Assembly (NCBI RefSeq): GCF_000090795.2
Contig: NW_003546252.1
Location: forward strand, 458,470 to 522,469
Source: Amphimedon queenslandica
Taxonomy: Eukaryota > Porifera > Demospongiae > Haplosclerida > Niphatidae
Length of the DNA stretch: 64,000 bases
Direction: 5' to 3'
How positions within the stretch are numbered: position 1 is the first letter of the stretch; each line of letters starts with the position of its first letter. The translations under genes and the position numbers were made by a program. This document shows positions 1 through 12,300 of the stretch, piece by piece. A model generated the notes under the pieces. The model was not told where the DNA came from and did not search any database. It saw nothing but the letters and a program-made list of their open reading frames with translations.

Positions 1-117
1 ATTCAACCCCATGTCTGCTACATATTACCTCTTCCATCTTCTCAAGAAGGTAATACTACATTGAATCATTTTCATGCAGTCAGTGGATCTCTCTCTCCTG
101 GATCAGTCAGAGGTTAA
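1..117 (+). other. Possible 3' end of an upstream gene
   Basis: Frame 1 is open from the first base for 38 codons and ends in TAA at 115-117. No domain or family is recognised and the stretch could be a chance frame. It is recorded only because it runs open into the window edge. Confidence 0.2.
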
Positions 118-1608
118 AGGGGAGAGGAGGATCGTGTGCTGTTAGTTCGGTTGTGTTCCGACACAGAACATCATAATGATCAGGAGGAGAATCACCACTG
201 AGAAGAAAATAAAAAACACTATTTAAATCTCATAGTTAAATTATCAACCCTATAAGTATCACTTCTGATTAGGTTAAAAGCTAGATACAGAGTATTATTA
301 CTATATTTTATGCTCATACCCTTTTGTATAGAAATGAGCTTTGTAGTGCTTCCATCTTAAGGGCCTATACTGGGATCAGTATTTTCAGGGAAGTATGGTA
401 TTATTGTTCTTTCAGTCTACATTGCATGAAAAGAAGAGGACATTATAGATTTGCAGTCTCTCTCTCTCTACTCTTACTCTTGTTTATTATATAGGATAGG
501 TGCAAGGTCAAAGCCATCCATCTTACGATCGCTCGGTATTGTAGCTCCAGCCAAATTAAAAAAGTTGGTAAAATGTCATATCCTGCAGCCAAATGGCAAG
601 GTTGTCACTGCTTTTAATCTGACTTTGATGTTTATTAGCCTCCAGTTCTTAATGACTGAAGTTGCATTATCTGCAGTCAAATTTTTCTATATTCCAATTA
701 CCTTGAGATCTACTACTGTCATGATTATGGATTATTTCAGAGCACATATTGTATTGGGACTGATACATGTACTACTTGTCCTGATTAGATGTCTTTATTG
801 TAGACTGCCCACAATAGCAAGTTTGGCTGTAGTCTCATGTGCCATCTGACTAGTAGACTGTAGGCTGGGGAATGGTCTGGCTAGTGAGACTAGCTGTCTA
901 GAACTACCATCTAGTTGCATTTCATTTGCCACATATAAGTTACTCTTATAATCAATGACTATTTAGTCTTTTGTCGTTATAGCATGAATATGACCAACCT
1001 ATATATTCATTAGCATAATATTAGTTTATTTTGCTAAAATGAAAACAAGCAATCAGAGTAAATTGTTTTTGTAATACTTGCAAAATAAATTTAACAATCT
1101 ATAATTATATTTAGATTGGAAAATTTCATCAAGTACGTAACATTCATCCATCCCACTACACACTATAGGCTGGGCTTCTGAAGATCAAGTTTAATTTTTT
1201 TCTAATCCATCTTGTAACTATGAAAAGTGCTGTAAGTTTGATAAAAAATTGAAACTTTTATTTAATTTAAAAAATTTTTTACACAAAGTTGAGCATGACA
1301 AAAATTTTCACTTTTTTATTATAAAGACATATTTTGGTCAAATTCCAATCATTTAAGTACTTAATTGGTATATCTGGCTTTCAACTGCATGAATAAAGTG
1401 AAACAAATTGACTTGGATTATGTATGACTATTATGCTTGTAATGTTATAAGTTCTGATACTATAACTATACAATGACCATAATGTGTCGCAACTCACAGC
1501 TGAGTGACATTATAACAGGATGTGCATGACAGGAAGTATTATGTACTTTATAAGGAAGAAATTTTTTACACATACATCATTGGTTACCTTTAATTCACAT
1601 TGCATGCA
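118..1608. other. Spacer without recognised gene
   Basis: AT-rich sequence with no recognisable protein. A 132-codon open frame at 451-849 looks like no known family. A TATA-like sequence (TTTATAAG) lies near 1548-1555, about 55 bases before the start codon of the first C4-domain gene, and is its likely core promoter. Confidence 0.5.
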
Positions 1609-2462
1609 ATGGATTTCCTAAGGTCTATTCTACTTTCTTGCTTCCTGGTAATGTTAATAAAATGCAATTATTGCTCTTCTGACTCAGGTAAATCAATCTT
1701 ACATTTTAAAACTATGAATTACTATAAATAATATTTATTTTAGTTTCAACAAACCTTGGGCAAGATATATCTTTTGTGTCTTGTAAGGTTATACCTAAAC
1801 CAAATATCATACTTAATTGTGATGCCTTTGATTGATATTTAGATCAAACAGATAAAAATCAAAGTGTTACAATCAAAATCCCACGAGGACCTACTCAAGG
1901 AGGTGGAGTGACATACATCAGATGGGGAAGGTCATGCTGTCCTTCACCAGCAAGATCAATTTATGTGGGCTACGTAGCTGGCCCATTTTATAATGAGTGG
2001 GGATCTGCTGCTAGTCGTCTTTGTTTGCCTACCGAACCACAATACCCGAGTAATGAAAAAATAGATCCTGCATGGGCCGTATCTTATCTAGACGGGGCAG
2101 AATATGAAACACATGCTCCAGGCAAAGCTATATTTAGAAAAGATTTGCAAAACAAAAATGTTCCTTGTGCAGTTTGTTTTGCACCTCAAAAAACAGCTAA
2201 GCTTATGATACCAGCTAAAATATCTTGTCCAGAATCGTGGACTAGAGAATACTATGGATATCTAATGACATCATTCCGTGACCATGTCAACAATCAATAC
2301 TATGAGTGTGTTGATGTTGATGCTATTGGCATTGATAATACAACACCTAATCATGACGGTACTTTGTTCTACTTTACTGAAGCAAGGTGTGAAAATCATG
2401 GGCTTCCATGTGGTCCATATGTTAATCAGCAGGCTCTCACTTGTGCTGTGTGTACTAAGTGA
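1609..2462 (+). CDS. Secreted C4-collagen-type domain protein 1 (short-chain collagen C4-like)
   Basis: Two exons, 1609-1687 and 1843-2462, joined in phase 1, give 232 aa. Exon 1 encodes a signal peptide (MDFLRSILLSCFLVMLIKC). Exon 2 encodes one cysteine-rich C-terminal domain of the type annotated in sponges as short-chain collagen C4-like. Its hallmarks are YIRWGR-CCP near the start, a central VPCAVC, SW-REYYGYLM, YECVDVDAI, LPCGPY and a final CAVCTK. There is no Gly-X-Y collagen stretch: the segment between signal peptide and domain is a short linker. It is the first of three tandem paralogs sharing signal exon, phase-1 intron and domain exon. Extracellular location is inferred; its function beyond a matrix or secreted role is unknown. 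Confidence 0.87.
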
Positions 2463-2773
2463 ATAACATTTCTACATGAAACATTTTGATAATAGCCAAG
2501 ATAGTTAAAATATTTTTCAGTAGATTTTTGCAAATAATTATTTAATAATTACATTATTTAACAATAGAAATGAAAGTGAATGTGCATGAATAATAAACTA
2601 AGCTTGGTTAAAATTATTTGGAGCATAGATTTAATCTTATGCAGCAAAATATTGAAATGTTAATATTTATGCCAACAATCATGCATCCATGCATGCACAT
2701 CCTAATATATACATGAGTGTGCATGTGACTATATTTTACATAATATCAACAGTATTAAAAAACCCTCACTAAT

Positions 2774-2829
2774 ATGATGACTCAATACTCAATATCAAGA
2801 TTATATACTCTTGATATTGAGTCATCATA
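2774..2829. repeat. Imperfect hairpin upstream of C4 gene 2
   Basis: ATGATGACTCAATA and TTGAGTCATCAT form the outer arms, with the inner arms ATATCAAGA and TCTTGATAT. The hairpin lies about 45 bases before a TATA-like ATAAATATAAAG (2861-2872). It may be a cis-regulatory palindrome or a tiny repeat remnant. Confidence 0.6.
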
Positions 2830-2916
2830 ATTAGCCAAAGGAAGGAAGTAATTACATGGCATAAATATAAAGCACTTTCTTATTCTCAAGCAATACACAT
2901 GAGTTTAAGCACTAAA

Positions 2917-3647
2917 ATGTGTACCAAGGCTCTCCTTTTAGTATGTGTCTTTGTCATCACATTTAACAATGCTAGCAGCACTCTATCAGGTATTTTTCAT
3001 TAATTTACACTTATATTAATTATATGATTGCAGTTGCAGAAACTGCTAAAGACACTCGAAGCATTACTATTACAATCCCACGTCATGTTTCAATGGAAGG
3101 TAGGGGTGTTAGCTTCACTCGATGGGGAAAGGCTTGCTGCCCGTCTGGCAGCAACCTAGTATATTCTGGATATGCTGCAGGTGGATTCTTTAATCAGAAA
3201 GGAAATGGTGCTAACTACCTCTGCATGCCTACAGATCCTGAATATCTGAGTTCCGCTGCACCTAGAACTAGATCTCTTTTGTATGGTGCTGAATACCAGC
3301 CATATGATTCAAAAATTTTTGCCACAAATGTTCATGATTACAATGTACCATGTGTAGTGTGCAATGCTCCAACCAAGTCTACTGCACTTATGATTCCTAC
3401 AATGGTTAATTGTCCAGCAGGTTGGAATCGTGAATACTATGGGTATTTGACAGCAGAAAAATATAATCATCAGAGAAATGTTGCTTATGAATGCCTTGAT
3501 TTTGATCCTGATGGCATCCCTGGGACATCACAAGATACTAATGGTGCTTTGTTCTACTTTGTAGCTTTGAGACAATGCAATAGGGGACTACCATGTGGTC
3601 CTTACCAGGCAGGAAAAGCTGTTTCGTGTGTAATTTGTACAAAATGA
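2917..3647 (+). CDS. Secreted C4-collagen-type domain protein 2
   Basis: Exons 2917-2989 and 3034-3647 are separated by a 44-bp phase-1 intron and give 228 aa. The in-frame ATG at 2899 would add six residues, but it lies only about 30 bases from the TATA-like box, so 2917 is preferred. The signal peptide is MCTKALLLVCVFVITFNNASS. The domain carries FTRWGKACCP, VPCVVC, WNREYYGYL, YECLDFDPDGIPG, LPCGPY and CVICTK, matching its neighbours on both sides. The order of the conserved cysteines is kept and no collagen triple-helix repeat is present. The paired GVSFTRWG and GANYLC motifs support the assignment. Secretion is inferred. Confidence 0.88.
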
Positions 3648-4147
3648 TACAGAAACTATAAACTAATATTAGATCATAGGAATTTTTGTTAGACACTCAG
3701 ATATTATCATATTTCTTAGAACAATAATCTGCAATTAGATTGGTTTATTAAAAAATATAATTATAAATAATTATTAAAAGTTTTGTAACATCAGCTGTGG
3801 TTGTAACAATGGTGAACTTGGCATGTATAAATTAATTAATGAATCAAAACCACTGAAATAACATGAATTAGCTAACGAGAAATTAAAACAACAAACAAGG
3901 TAGGTAATTGCTTATAAATTAGAGCATTAACTTGATAATCAATATCAATTAGACTGCATGGGTTGTGTTTATTTATAGATTGTGTATAATTTACATTACA
4001 AAAAATTACAAAAGCAAGTATATCTAATTTGATTTAAATTAAACTGTAATGATTTTTATATGCAAGGTGATTCAGGAAATCGTAGCTAGCTGTACATAAA
4101 AAGAAGTTACTAGTGTTAATATACATCTTTTCCCACATAAAGTTAAA

Positions 4148-4865
4148 ATGGGAAGACTAGTGTTCCTTTTCATCTTTGTATGCTTTACGAAGAACATATT
4201 GCAAGGTAGCTAGCTAATTGACAGTTCTTTTATAAATACTTAATGCAGGTAGAGCTCAAGGTATAACTAAAGCAAAAGACATCACAGTTGTTGTCCCACC
4301 TGAAGAAGAGAATGATGCTGAAGCTGGTGCTGTGTATGTCAGATGGGGTAAACTCACCTGCCCATCAAATGGAGCTGTGATGCTTTATAATGGATATGCT
4401 GCAGGTGGGCCTCATAATCGACCAGGCAATGGTGCAAACTATCTTTGTGCACCGAAAGATCCACAATATCTGAATGATACAAAAATCTCTGTCACATCAT
4501 ACTTATATGGATCTGAGTTTATGACAAACAATCAAGTATTTACTGGTGCTACAAACCTTAAAAATGTTCCATGTGCAGTCTGTCATTCACAGAGGAGATC
4601 ATCTTTAGTCATGGTCCCAGGCAAAACTTCATGTCATGAGGATTGGACAAGAGAGTACTATGGTTACTTGATGACAAGCCCTTCTGGCTATGTTCAAAAT
4701 ATGAAGTATGAATGTGTTGATTCGCTTCCAGATACCATTCCTGGTACTCAGAGTGATGCAACCGGAGCAATTTTCAGTTTTGTTGTAGTTGTTTGCGGTA
4801 ACGGGCTGCCTTGTGGGCCCTATGATGGATCAAAGGCAGTTACTTGCTCAGTATGTACCAAGTGA
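4148..4865 (+). CDS. Secreted C4-collagen-type domain protein 3
   Basis: Exons 4148-4205 and 4249-4865, with a 43-bp phase-1 intron, give 224 aa. The signal peptide is MGRLVFLFIFVCFTKNILQG. The domain shows VRWGKLTCP, NGANYLCAP, VPCAVC, WTREYYGYLM, YECVDSLPDTIPG, LPCGPY and CSVCTK. A TATA-like TACATAAAAAG lies near 4092-4102. It is the last of the tandem trio. Paralog divergence is substantial at protein level while the exon structure is fixed, which suggests an old local duplication. Function is unknown beyond a secreted or extracellular-matrix-type protein. Confidence 0.87.
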
Positions 4866-5654
4866 TCATGTAGCATTAAAGTTACTTAACACTTTAGGTT
4901 TAGTATAATTACTGATTAGTTTCATTTATATTGTTTGGTGAATCAAGTCATAATGAATGCTTAGAGAGTTAATTTAATAAAATAAATTTATCAAGGAACC
5001 CTGTGATACCCATTATAAGGCCTGCATCATGTAAATGGCTGACTATTCATTCACTGTGCAAAACTGAGTCTAAATTTAACTAAAGAAAGAATTAGTGAGC
5101 CTCACAACATACTTGCCTTCTTATAATAGTCCATCAGACTGACAGATGCATAGAATTATAAAATCCATGATAAAATCCATCTCATTTAATTGCCAACATA
5201 TGACTTGAGAAGCATAGTAGCTAATCATTGTAACTAATTCTGCATGTTGCCACTTACAAAACTTTGCAATACCTACGTGAGAGCAATGCAAAATAAGTGT
5301 TAACCAACCATTTACTGAGGCTATAATCAGGATGCCATAAGTTAATTTAAACATCACACTTAGATGTGATTTAATGTCAACTTTTCTCCAAAGCTTACAG
5401 TATTAGTCTCGTGGGCCAACTCCTGATTGGGGGAGGAGAGGAGTACAAGCAAAATTTGACATGTATACATGTCAACTTCTGCTTGTTCTCAAAGCTCATT
5501 CGTATAGGCCAGGACAATCAGATTGTACCATGTAATATTCATCACTACAATCGTCATTACTATTATATGACTATTACATAAAGAAAATGATGGACCACCT
5601 TGATGACAAAGCTCTGGAACTTTGTAATCATGATGCTACCTTATCTTGTGGTTA
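4866..5654. other. Spacer without recognised gene
   Basis: AT-rich spacer after the C4 trio. AATAAA signals around 4977-4985 could serve the third gene. No coding family, RNA gene or repeat structure was recognised. Confidence 0.5.
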
Positions 5655-6002
5655 TCCATTATTGTAAGATCAAGAGAAGCAGGCTGTTCTTTTCTTCTGT
5701 AAAGGAAAGGACATTTTTGCCTGCCTTCCTATAGGGTTTAAGAGGAGTGACTGTTTCGTCATCCTACCTCTAAGGTGTTTGATTCCTTGAGGAAGGAAAC
5801 TCCTGGTCACAGCATTGTAATTGTAATATTTCCATTAAACAGTTTAATGAAAGATCAAGTGAGGAGTTGCCAGGAACAAAATGTAGGAGCAGCATGCACC
5901 AGTGACACATACATGTATGACAAGTCGAGTGAGGAGGAGGCAATGAAGGGGGGACGGAGGCTTTCAAATAGTCTACATCAGTCCAGAGATGATATTGGGT
6001 AG
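5655..6002 (+). pseudogene. RecQ-family helicase fragment, frameshifted
   Basis: One frame at about 5672-5775 reads DQEKQAVLFFCKGKDIFACLP and then IGFKRSDCFVILPL, resembling the RecQ segment that precedes and contains Walker A. The expected TGxGKS is degraded to IGFKRS. A shift to the neighbouring frame near 5774 continues as VFDSLRKETPG, IVIVIFPLNSLMKDQV and NVGAACTSD, matching the RecQ motif Ia region. A stop and loss of all downstream helicase motifs follow. It is therefore a broken copy of a RecQ-type helicase exon, with no start or splice context recognised. Confidence 0.65.
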
Positions 6003-6970
6003 AAAGAAATGGCATTCTATTCTGGACACAAATTAACACGTCTATCTCCTAAGAGAGTAAGTTTATGTTGTATATTTGCCTAGTCTCAAAACCAATAAAA
6101 TAAAAACAGTTACAAACAATAAGAAAACAGAGACAGACAGAAGGACATACACAATAAAAATAAAGAAGAGTAGGAATGAACAAAGAAGGATAACACACAC
6201 TGTAGGAATAAAGGAAGAAAGAGAATAAGAAATTCACAACTGATAACTATACAAAGAAGCATATAATATAGAATCAAGCAATATAGAATCAAACAATAAG
6301 AAATGAATGAACAATGTAGCTCACGCTACCAATGGAACTGAAGTACTATCCAATGGAACTGAAGTACTATCCAATGTACAAATTGTAGAAGAACTGAAGA
6401 GAACTTGAGAGAACGAACGAGTGAAGACTACAACTGAAGAATTAGATGATTGCAGGATTATTTATATGGAGGATGTGTGGTTATTATAGTTAATTATATT
6501 ATAGTTAATAAAAGAGACTAGGCAGTTACCACAGTTTAGCACAGCCAATGTAGGCATTCCATCTTACTCAGTTACGTTGTATCATGTGTAACTGGACATA
6601 ACCGTTGTTCACATGGCTTCCATTGCACGTCCACATGACTTCCACATTCCAGGAGAACAAGCAGAAGTCAACATGTATGCCAGAATTCTCTCTTCTCTCA
6701 GCTCATGAGACTATACAGAATGCAGTGCACAATAATTTTTATAAATGTAGGCACGACACAAAACAAAAAGATAGGATAGAGTCCATGTGACCATAATAAG
6801 GCAATTATGACAAACTCTTGGCAAAAATGTCTACTCTAAGAGCAAAATGATAAAGTATTTAATATTTTCTTGTACATGTATGTTTTGCATTATGGTAAAC
6901 TATATACAACTGACCAATAATAAATAATTATCCACTCTTGCTGGCCATAAATAATAGCTGTGATATCACT
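6003..6970. other. Spacer without recognised gene
   Basis: AT-rich. It contains a 21-bp direct duplication (6329-6370) and no recognised coding sequence. Confidence 0.5.
6329..6370. repeat. 21-bp tandem duplication
   Basis: Two exact copies of a 21-base unit beginning CCAATGGAACTGAAG sit side by side. Confidence 0.9.
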
Positions 6971-7230
6971 CAGAAAAAATATGGAATTAGTTGAATATGG
7001 AATTAGTTGAATCGCTCCTGCAGAATCCTTATCAGCAACAATCTTAATACTGATTGATTTATTTAAATGCAAAATTTATGTGCAGCATTTTGCATATACT
7101 GATGTAACATCAGTATATGCATATCAAAATGCTGCACATAAATTTTGCATTTAAATAAATCAATCAGTATTAGGTTTGATGTTGACAAGGATTCTGCATG
7201 AGTAATTCAACTAATTCCATATTTTTTCTG
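6971..7230. mobile_element. Long palindromic foldback element (MITE-like)
   Basis: The left arm starts CAGAAAAAATATGGAATTAG and the right arm ends with its complement. The arms of about 120-130 bases pair nearly throughout and meet around 7107 (CATACTGATG-TAA-CATCAGTATG). The left arm carries a small internal duplication of ATATGGAATTAGTTGA. The element has no coding capacity and is probably a non-autonomous foldback element. Confidence 0.75.
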
Positions 7231-7672
7231 AAAAAAGTTTTATTGTACCTTCAGTACTGAGCTGGAAAGGAGTTATATATAATTTAGAAACATTTGAAAT
7301 TTGGTGAATTGACATGTCATTAAGTACACTCAGAATAAAACATGCAATATTTCTAGCTGTGAAGTATTTTCATTTTCTTATAATAAATTATAATTAGTGT
7401 ACCTTTGCAAAAAAAGAATTCGACAAATGCCCCAGGTCTGGCAAGCCAGACTAGCCCCACCTGCCTTCTCAAAGCTAGCCCTACATAATAAAAATAAAAG
7501 AAAGTGGAGAGCAAGAGCTTAACCTGCTATAACTTCTTAATCATGTCCTAGAAAGGACAGTAGGATGAACCAAAATAATACGAACCTACGAGGGTGTGGT
7601 CACATCGTCTAGCCACGCCCAAAGATACCCGTTGACATAGCAACTAAGCAAGTGAAGTCAAAGGCTCAAATA

Positions 7673-9039
7673 ATGTCCACTTTGTTTACTCCTCGCATAT
7701 GTACATGGGAAGATCTGGACTATACAAATGCGGAGAAACTGTTAGATGCAAAGACAACCAATGGAACCATATACAATCATACAGGGGGCCTTCTATATAA
7801 CTTACTGGGAACAGAAGGAGAAATGAGGATCAAAATCACAACAGATCTTTTCTACAATCTGATTCTGTTCTGTAGAAAGAACAAATTCAGTCCAGAACAG
7901 CTCACTGCCCTCTTTACTATATTAAAAACACTACATCTACTCTGTATCTCAACACCATACAACAACATTGAGGAGTGTCATCAACTGATGAAAGATTTCA
8001 TCATAAAGCACAGTGTCTTCAGGCCACCATACAGTATATGCTTATTTAGTCTTCACCAAGTGAAGCTTACAACAGAGTACTTGCTAGAGACATACTTTAA
8101 ACACTACAAGATGTACAAATATGCATTCACCAAACGCGTCCTCCTTGATTTAAGTATATCTTATGATAGAGATGGAGAACAAAAGGAAGCAGAAGTGGAC
8201 CCAATTTCATCACAAGAAGAGGCTGGAAAAATAAATACAGCTAAGAGTGAAGAAGAAATTGAACAAAAAGAACAAGGTATTATTGTCAAAATAATTGTAT
8301 ATGTAGCCATCATAATTACTGGTACTTTGTCATAGCTGAAACAACAGAAGAGGAAGCAACTATTGTAGAAGAACCAGATGAAATTCCTGATGACTTAAAA
8401 CAACTTAAAGATTTAATATCACAAACACTAACAGAACGACTTAATGAAATGAAAGTAAGTCTGGCCCCATTAATTTACATGTAAAAATAATGATACAATA
8501 ACCATGCAGTAATAAGAATGGTTGGAGACTATACATGTACTTTGACTCTTCTTACATGTGTATACAGTACTAATTGACTATAATAGCATGTTTATGCATC
8601 ATATCGTAGGGCACCATTTTTTCAAGGGCTATATATTTTGCAGATTTTGTTGCTTTTCGTGTAGAAAAATTTCTCGAATTAATTTTATGGGCGTGGAAAA
8701 TTCGAATTGGGGATAAAAATGGCGAAATTTAATACAGCGAATTATATATCCACTAAATCAGTAGCCCTCGAAAAAAGGTGCCCTATGGTAGTTAGTCTAA
8801 GTGACAAAGTGGTTCCCCTTGACCACACAGGCAGAACCAGAGTTAGAGTACCTGTGTACAAATGTACGTGTAATTATCCCATGAATGGCCATAATTGTCT
8901 TTACCAAGCACATTATAATTACTACATGTAGGTTACAGTTGAAAAAGAGCTCAGCAAGAGTGACAAAAGACTAACCGATAGACTGAATATTCTGGAGGCA
9001 GAGACTGATGGAGGAAAAGGTGGAAAGAAAAAGAAGTGA
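7673..9039 (+). CDS. CFAP119: CFAP119 / C1a-32-like ciliary central-apparatus protein
   Basis: Exons 7673-8276, 8336-8454 and 8932-9039 join in frame (phases 1 and 0) to give 276 aa. The central region (about 60-165) carries the CLAMP/C1a-32 family signature: DLFYNLILFCRKNKFSPEQ, ALFTILK, then HSVFRPPYSICLFSL and the strongly conserved TYFKHYKMYKYAFT. An acidic, low-complexity stretch and a predicted coiled coil (LKQLKDLISQTLTERLNEMK) follow, ending in a lysine-rich tail. In the family (Chlamydomonas FAP119/C1a-32, human CCDC189) the protein belongs to the C1a projection of the axonemal central pair. The start at 7673 is the first ATG of the frame. Its 3' end faces that of the flippase 320 bases away. 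Confidence 0.82.
8605..8790. mobile_element. Short inverted-repeat element in CFAP119 intron 2
   Basis: The left end GTAGGGCACCATTTTTTCAA and the right end CGAAAAAAGGTGCCCTATGG are imperfect inverted copies of about 25 bases. The interior of roughly 135 bases is non-coding. The layout is MITE-like; the family was not identified. Confidence 0.65.
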
Positions 9040-9359
9040 ATTTCATAGACATGAATCAGTACACCAACACATACTCCAACACATACATTGTGTACATGTA
9101 CTTGTAATTCTCACAATAAAATTTTACAATGGCCGAAAACTAATAATCCACGTACATGCACATGTACATGTACATGTATCTCTATCCTGTAGTACATGTA
9201 GATATACAATATGTACATGTACATGTAGGTATGCACTTGGGCCAATTCTTATTGCCTCTGCGCCTACAATTAAGATTGTCTCATTGTTATTAAAAGTATA
9301 TACATGTAGTAAATATTTAAAACTAAAAATAATAATTAAAAATGATAGCAATAGCATAA
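9040..9359. other. Tail-to-tail spacer
   Basis: Spacer of 320 bases between the stop codons of CFAP119 (+) and the flippase (-). It carries several ATGTAC-rich runs and no recognised gene. Confidence 0.6.
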
Positions 9360-12300
9360 CTAAGATGGTGTCACCTGATGATTTGAAATTTCTGCCTCAA
9401 AAAGGCCAGAAGCTGAATCTTCTTTAATGGGCATACTCTTGGCTTTCTTTTTTTCGTCCTTCCTTGCTTTCATGACAGTATCAGGAAATAAATCTTGATG
9501 GAGTACCTTGCCAACAAGCCTAAAAGTTAAAATAAAGAAATTGTAAAGACACATACAATGATGGTTAAATTTAATTTTAAAAATAACATTTGTACAGTAC
9601 AGACTCAAATTTCTCATTTATTTATTTTGTTAGTAGATTGCATAGCAACACACTACGGATTGTGAAACCTCTATATAATAAGGACACCACACCACATAAC
9701 TAACATTTTAGAGGTAACCTCTGAAATGATAATAATTTTTGTAATAAGTATATGCCTGAATGGTGTCTGAAATAATGCACTGTAAATAATAATAAATAAA
9801 TAATAATACTGACCTTGGTAGAAGTGCCACCATTGGTGTGAGTATCAGCAAAAACCAAAATGAAGGGAAGGTTGATATGACTTGCATAATAAAGTAAGTG
9901 TCCAAAAATCTCTGCTGTGAATTGATTGCACAATAAACGTAATTGAACACAAACAGGACCAAGCAACTGCCCCACAGAAAGAAATGATGTATCCAGGTCC
10001 AGTGGAGAGTCTCAATGGCCAAATGAAGACTAGCAACAATGACAACAATTGTATTGATGATGAAACCAAACTCCACAAGGCCAATAGCCCCTCCATACAA
10101 CGCAGCATAAGGTATAAAAAACACAACAGCACTCTGATAAAAAGCTTCCAACATTATAAGCCAGTACTTAGATCTTGTGTACACTCGCGAGCATCTCCCT
10201 CCATTGTAGAGTGAACTGTCAGAGAGCAGAGTAGTGGCTTTGACATCCTGATCAGCAGTACCTGCTACCATGACAGGAAGTGAAGTATAGACAAGGTTAT
10301 AAATCTGTAGGTTGACGCCATCAATAGGAACAGAGCCTGAGAATCCGTTAAAAATTTGAAACCAAAATAATAAAACGGAGTACATCTACAAGTGAAAGAG
10401 AGATGAAGTAAAATACATATACATGTAACTAGGGGAATGTAAAACATTTAAAGGCCCTCCTCCATACAGCAGGGCTCTCCCACAACTACATGTACATGTA
10501 CATGTACATGTACTCCCAGTAGAAAGTTAATTCTTTTTGGTTAAAATTATAATGTATTACCGTATAGCTAGAAATTTCTGTGGCCCAAAATTTCTGCTAA
10601 TTTTTCAGATTTTGAAAAATTGCAGAAATTTAATCCTTAAAATTTTGGTACACAATATTATTTATTCGCCTATTTAAATTAAAAGGCATGGTGAATTTGC
10701 AAAAATAAAATCCACAAAAACTATTTGATGGCAATTCGTAAAATGCAAACAAAAAAATGTATTTGGGCCAGAAAATTTTCTAGCTACTGTACATGTATAC
10801 AGTATTATGCTTTTCAGAATTGAAAGATTTAGAAGGGCATTGTAAATGCATGTTGAAAAAGGGCTTTATTGCTTTTTAAAAAGTATTCTGTGCCCATTAC
10901 AACGTACATGTACAGCAAGAACATTGTCATGAAAACAACAAATACGTAAATATTCATACCACGTTTTTGTAGAAAAAGTAAAGAATTAAATTTGCTAATC
11001 TTGTATAACACCAGTGACCATGAACCAGGAGCAACTTCTTTAGATAAGAAAACCGTGCCATGTTAAAATCACTAGCCAATACTGCCTAAACATACATGTA
11101 GAAGTACATTGTAAAAAAGGAAATTAATGTACATGTACATTATGGACATGTACTATATGCATGCATGTACAATTGTACATCACAGTGTACAAATGTATAT
11201 ACTGAGTCTTAAGTATTATAAAGACTAATGGCAGTATTGTCATAATACTATACATGTAAGTCTGTTTGAAAAAATTAAAATCGGAGATTTACTGGCTTTA
11301 AATTTTTATAGATTGTAACTTCCTGCTGGCTGTGATTATCAACATTATTGCAAAATCAAAAGTGTAGTACATTATTTAATTATAATGCTGTACATGCAGT
11401 GATCAATAGTACAAGAACCTGAAATAAAATTGATTTAAAGCTATTACCTGCATTCCTTCTTTGCCAGCGATTCCTATTCCAACATTAGCTTGCTGTATCA
11501 TGCTAACATCATTAGCTCCATCACCAATAGCTAGTGTCATCACTCCAGATTCCTTGTATAACTGCACCACACCAGCCTATGTAGAATAATAATACTTATT
11601 TTCAAAACCACACTGCATTAATGCAACTATTAAGGTTTAGGCCACGGTTACACGACTACGTTCTAAATTAAAAGGGATATTATTTTTGGTCGAATAAAGG
11701 TCTCATTTACACTAAAACACAAGAAAACGCATATCAAATCCAAAAAACGAATACTAAAATGGATACTTCTATAGACAAAATGATAAATTCTAATGAAAAC
11801 GCAGGTGCCTGATTAGTGTAAACATCTAAAAACAGTACATGTACATGTAATAGCAAGAAAGGATGCAAATTAGGCCAAAATACATGTAATTATGTAAATG
11901 AGGCCTTATAGTATTGGCGGCACTGCATGCACAAGTAAAAAAATAAAATAAGCACAGAGGTATAAAAGTGAATGATTATAATTGTGCTCTAAATGATGAA
12001 GCTTCATTACACAAATTCAAGTACATGTACATATACATGTACATGTACATTTACATGTACAACATGTCAAGCTTAAATACGTTTCTGTTGTGGCAATCAG
12101 ATCAATAACAAGATTATTAAATACAGACCTTTTGTAAAGGAGTAGCTCTACAGCATATCACAGTATCAAACTCTTTACAAATCGAAACAAATAATTTACG
12201 AGAAGAATCATGCAAGGCAAGAGCTAGTGTATCTCCATCAATGACTATTGCCTTTGAAGAGGAGGAGGAGGAGGAGAGTGGTGGACCCTTAGGCTCCGAA

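Noticed and set aside
451-849. 132-codon open frame
   Set aside because: No domain, no signal and no coding-like neighbours; low-complexity hydrophobic reading in AT-rich DNA. It may include a chance exon but cannot be supported.
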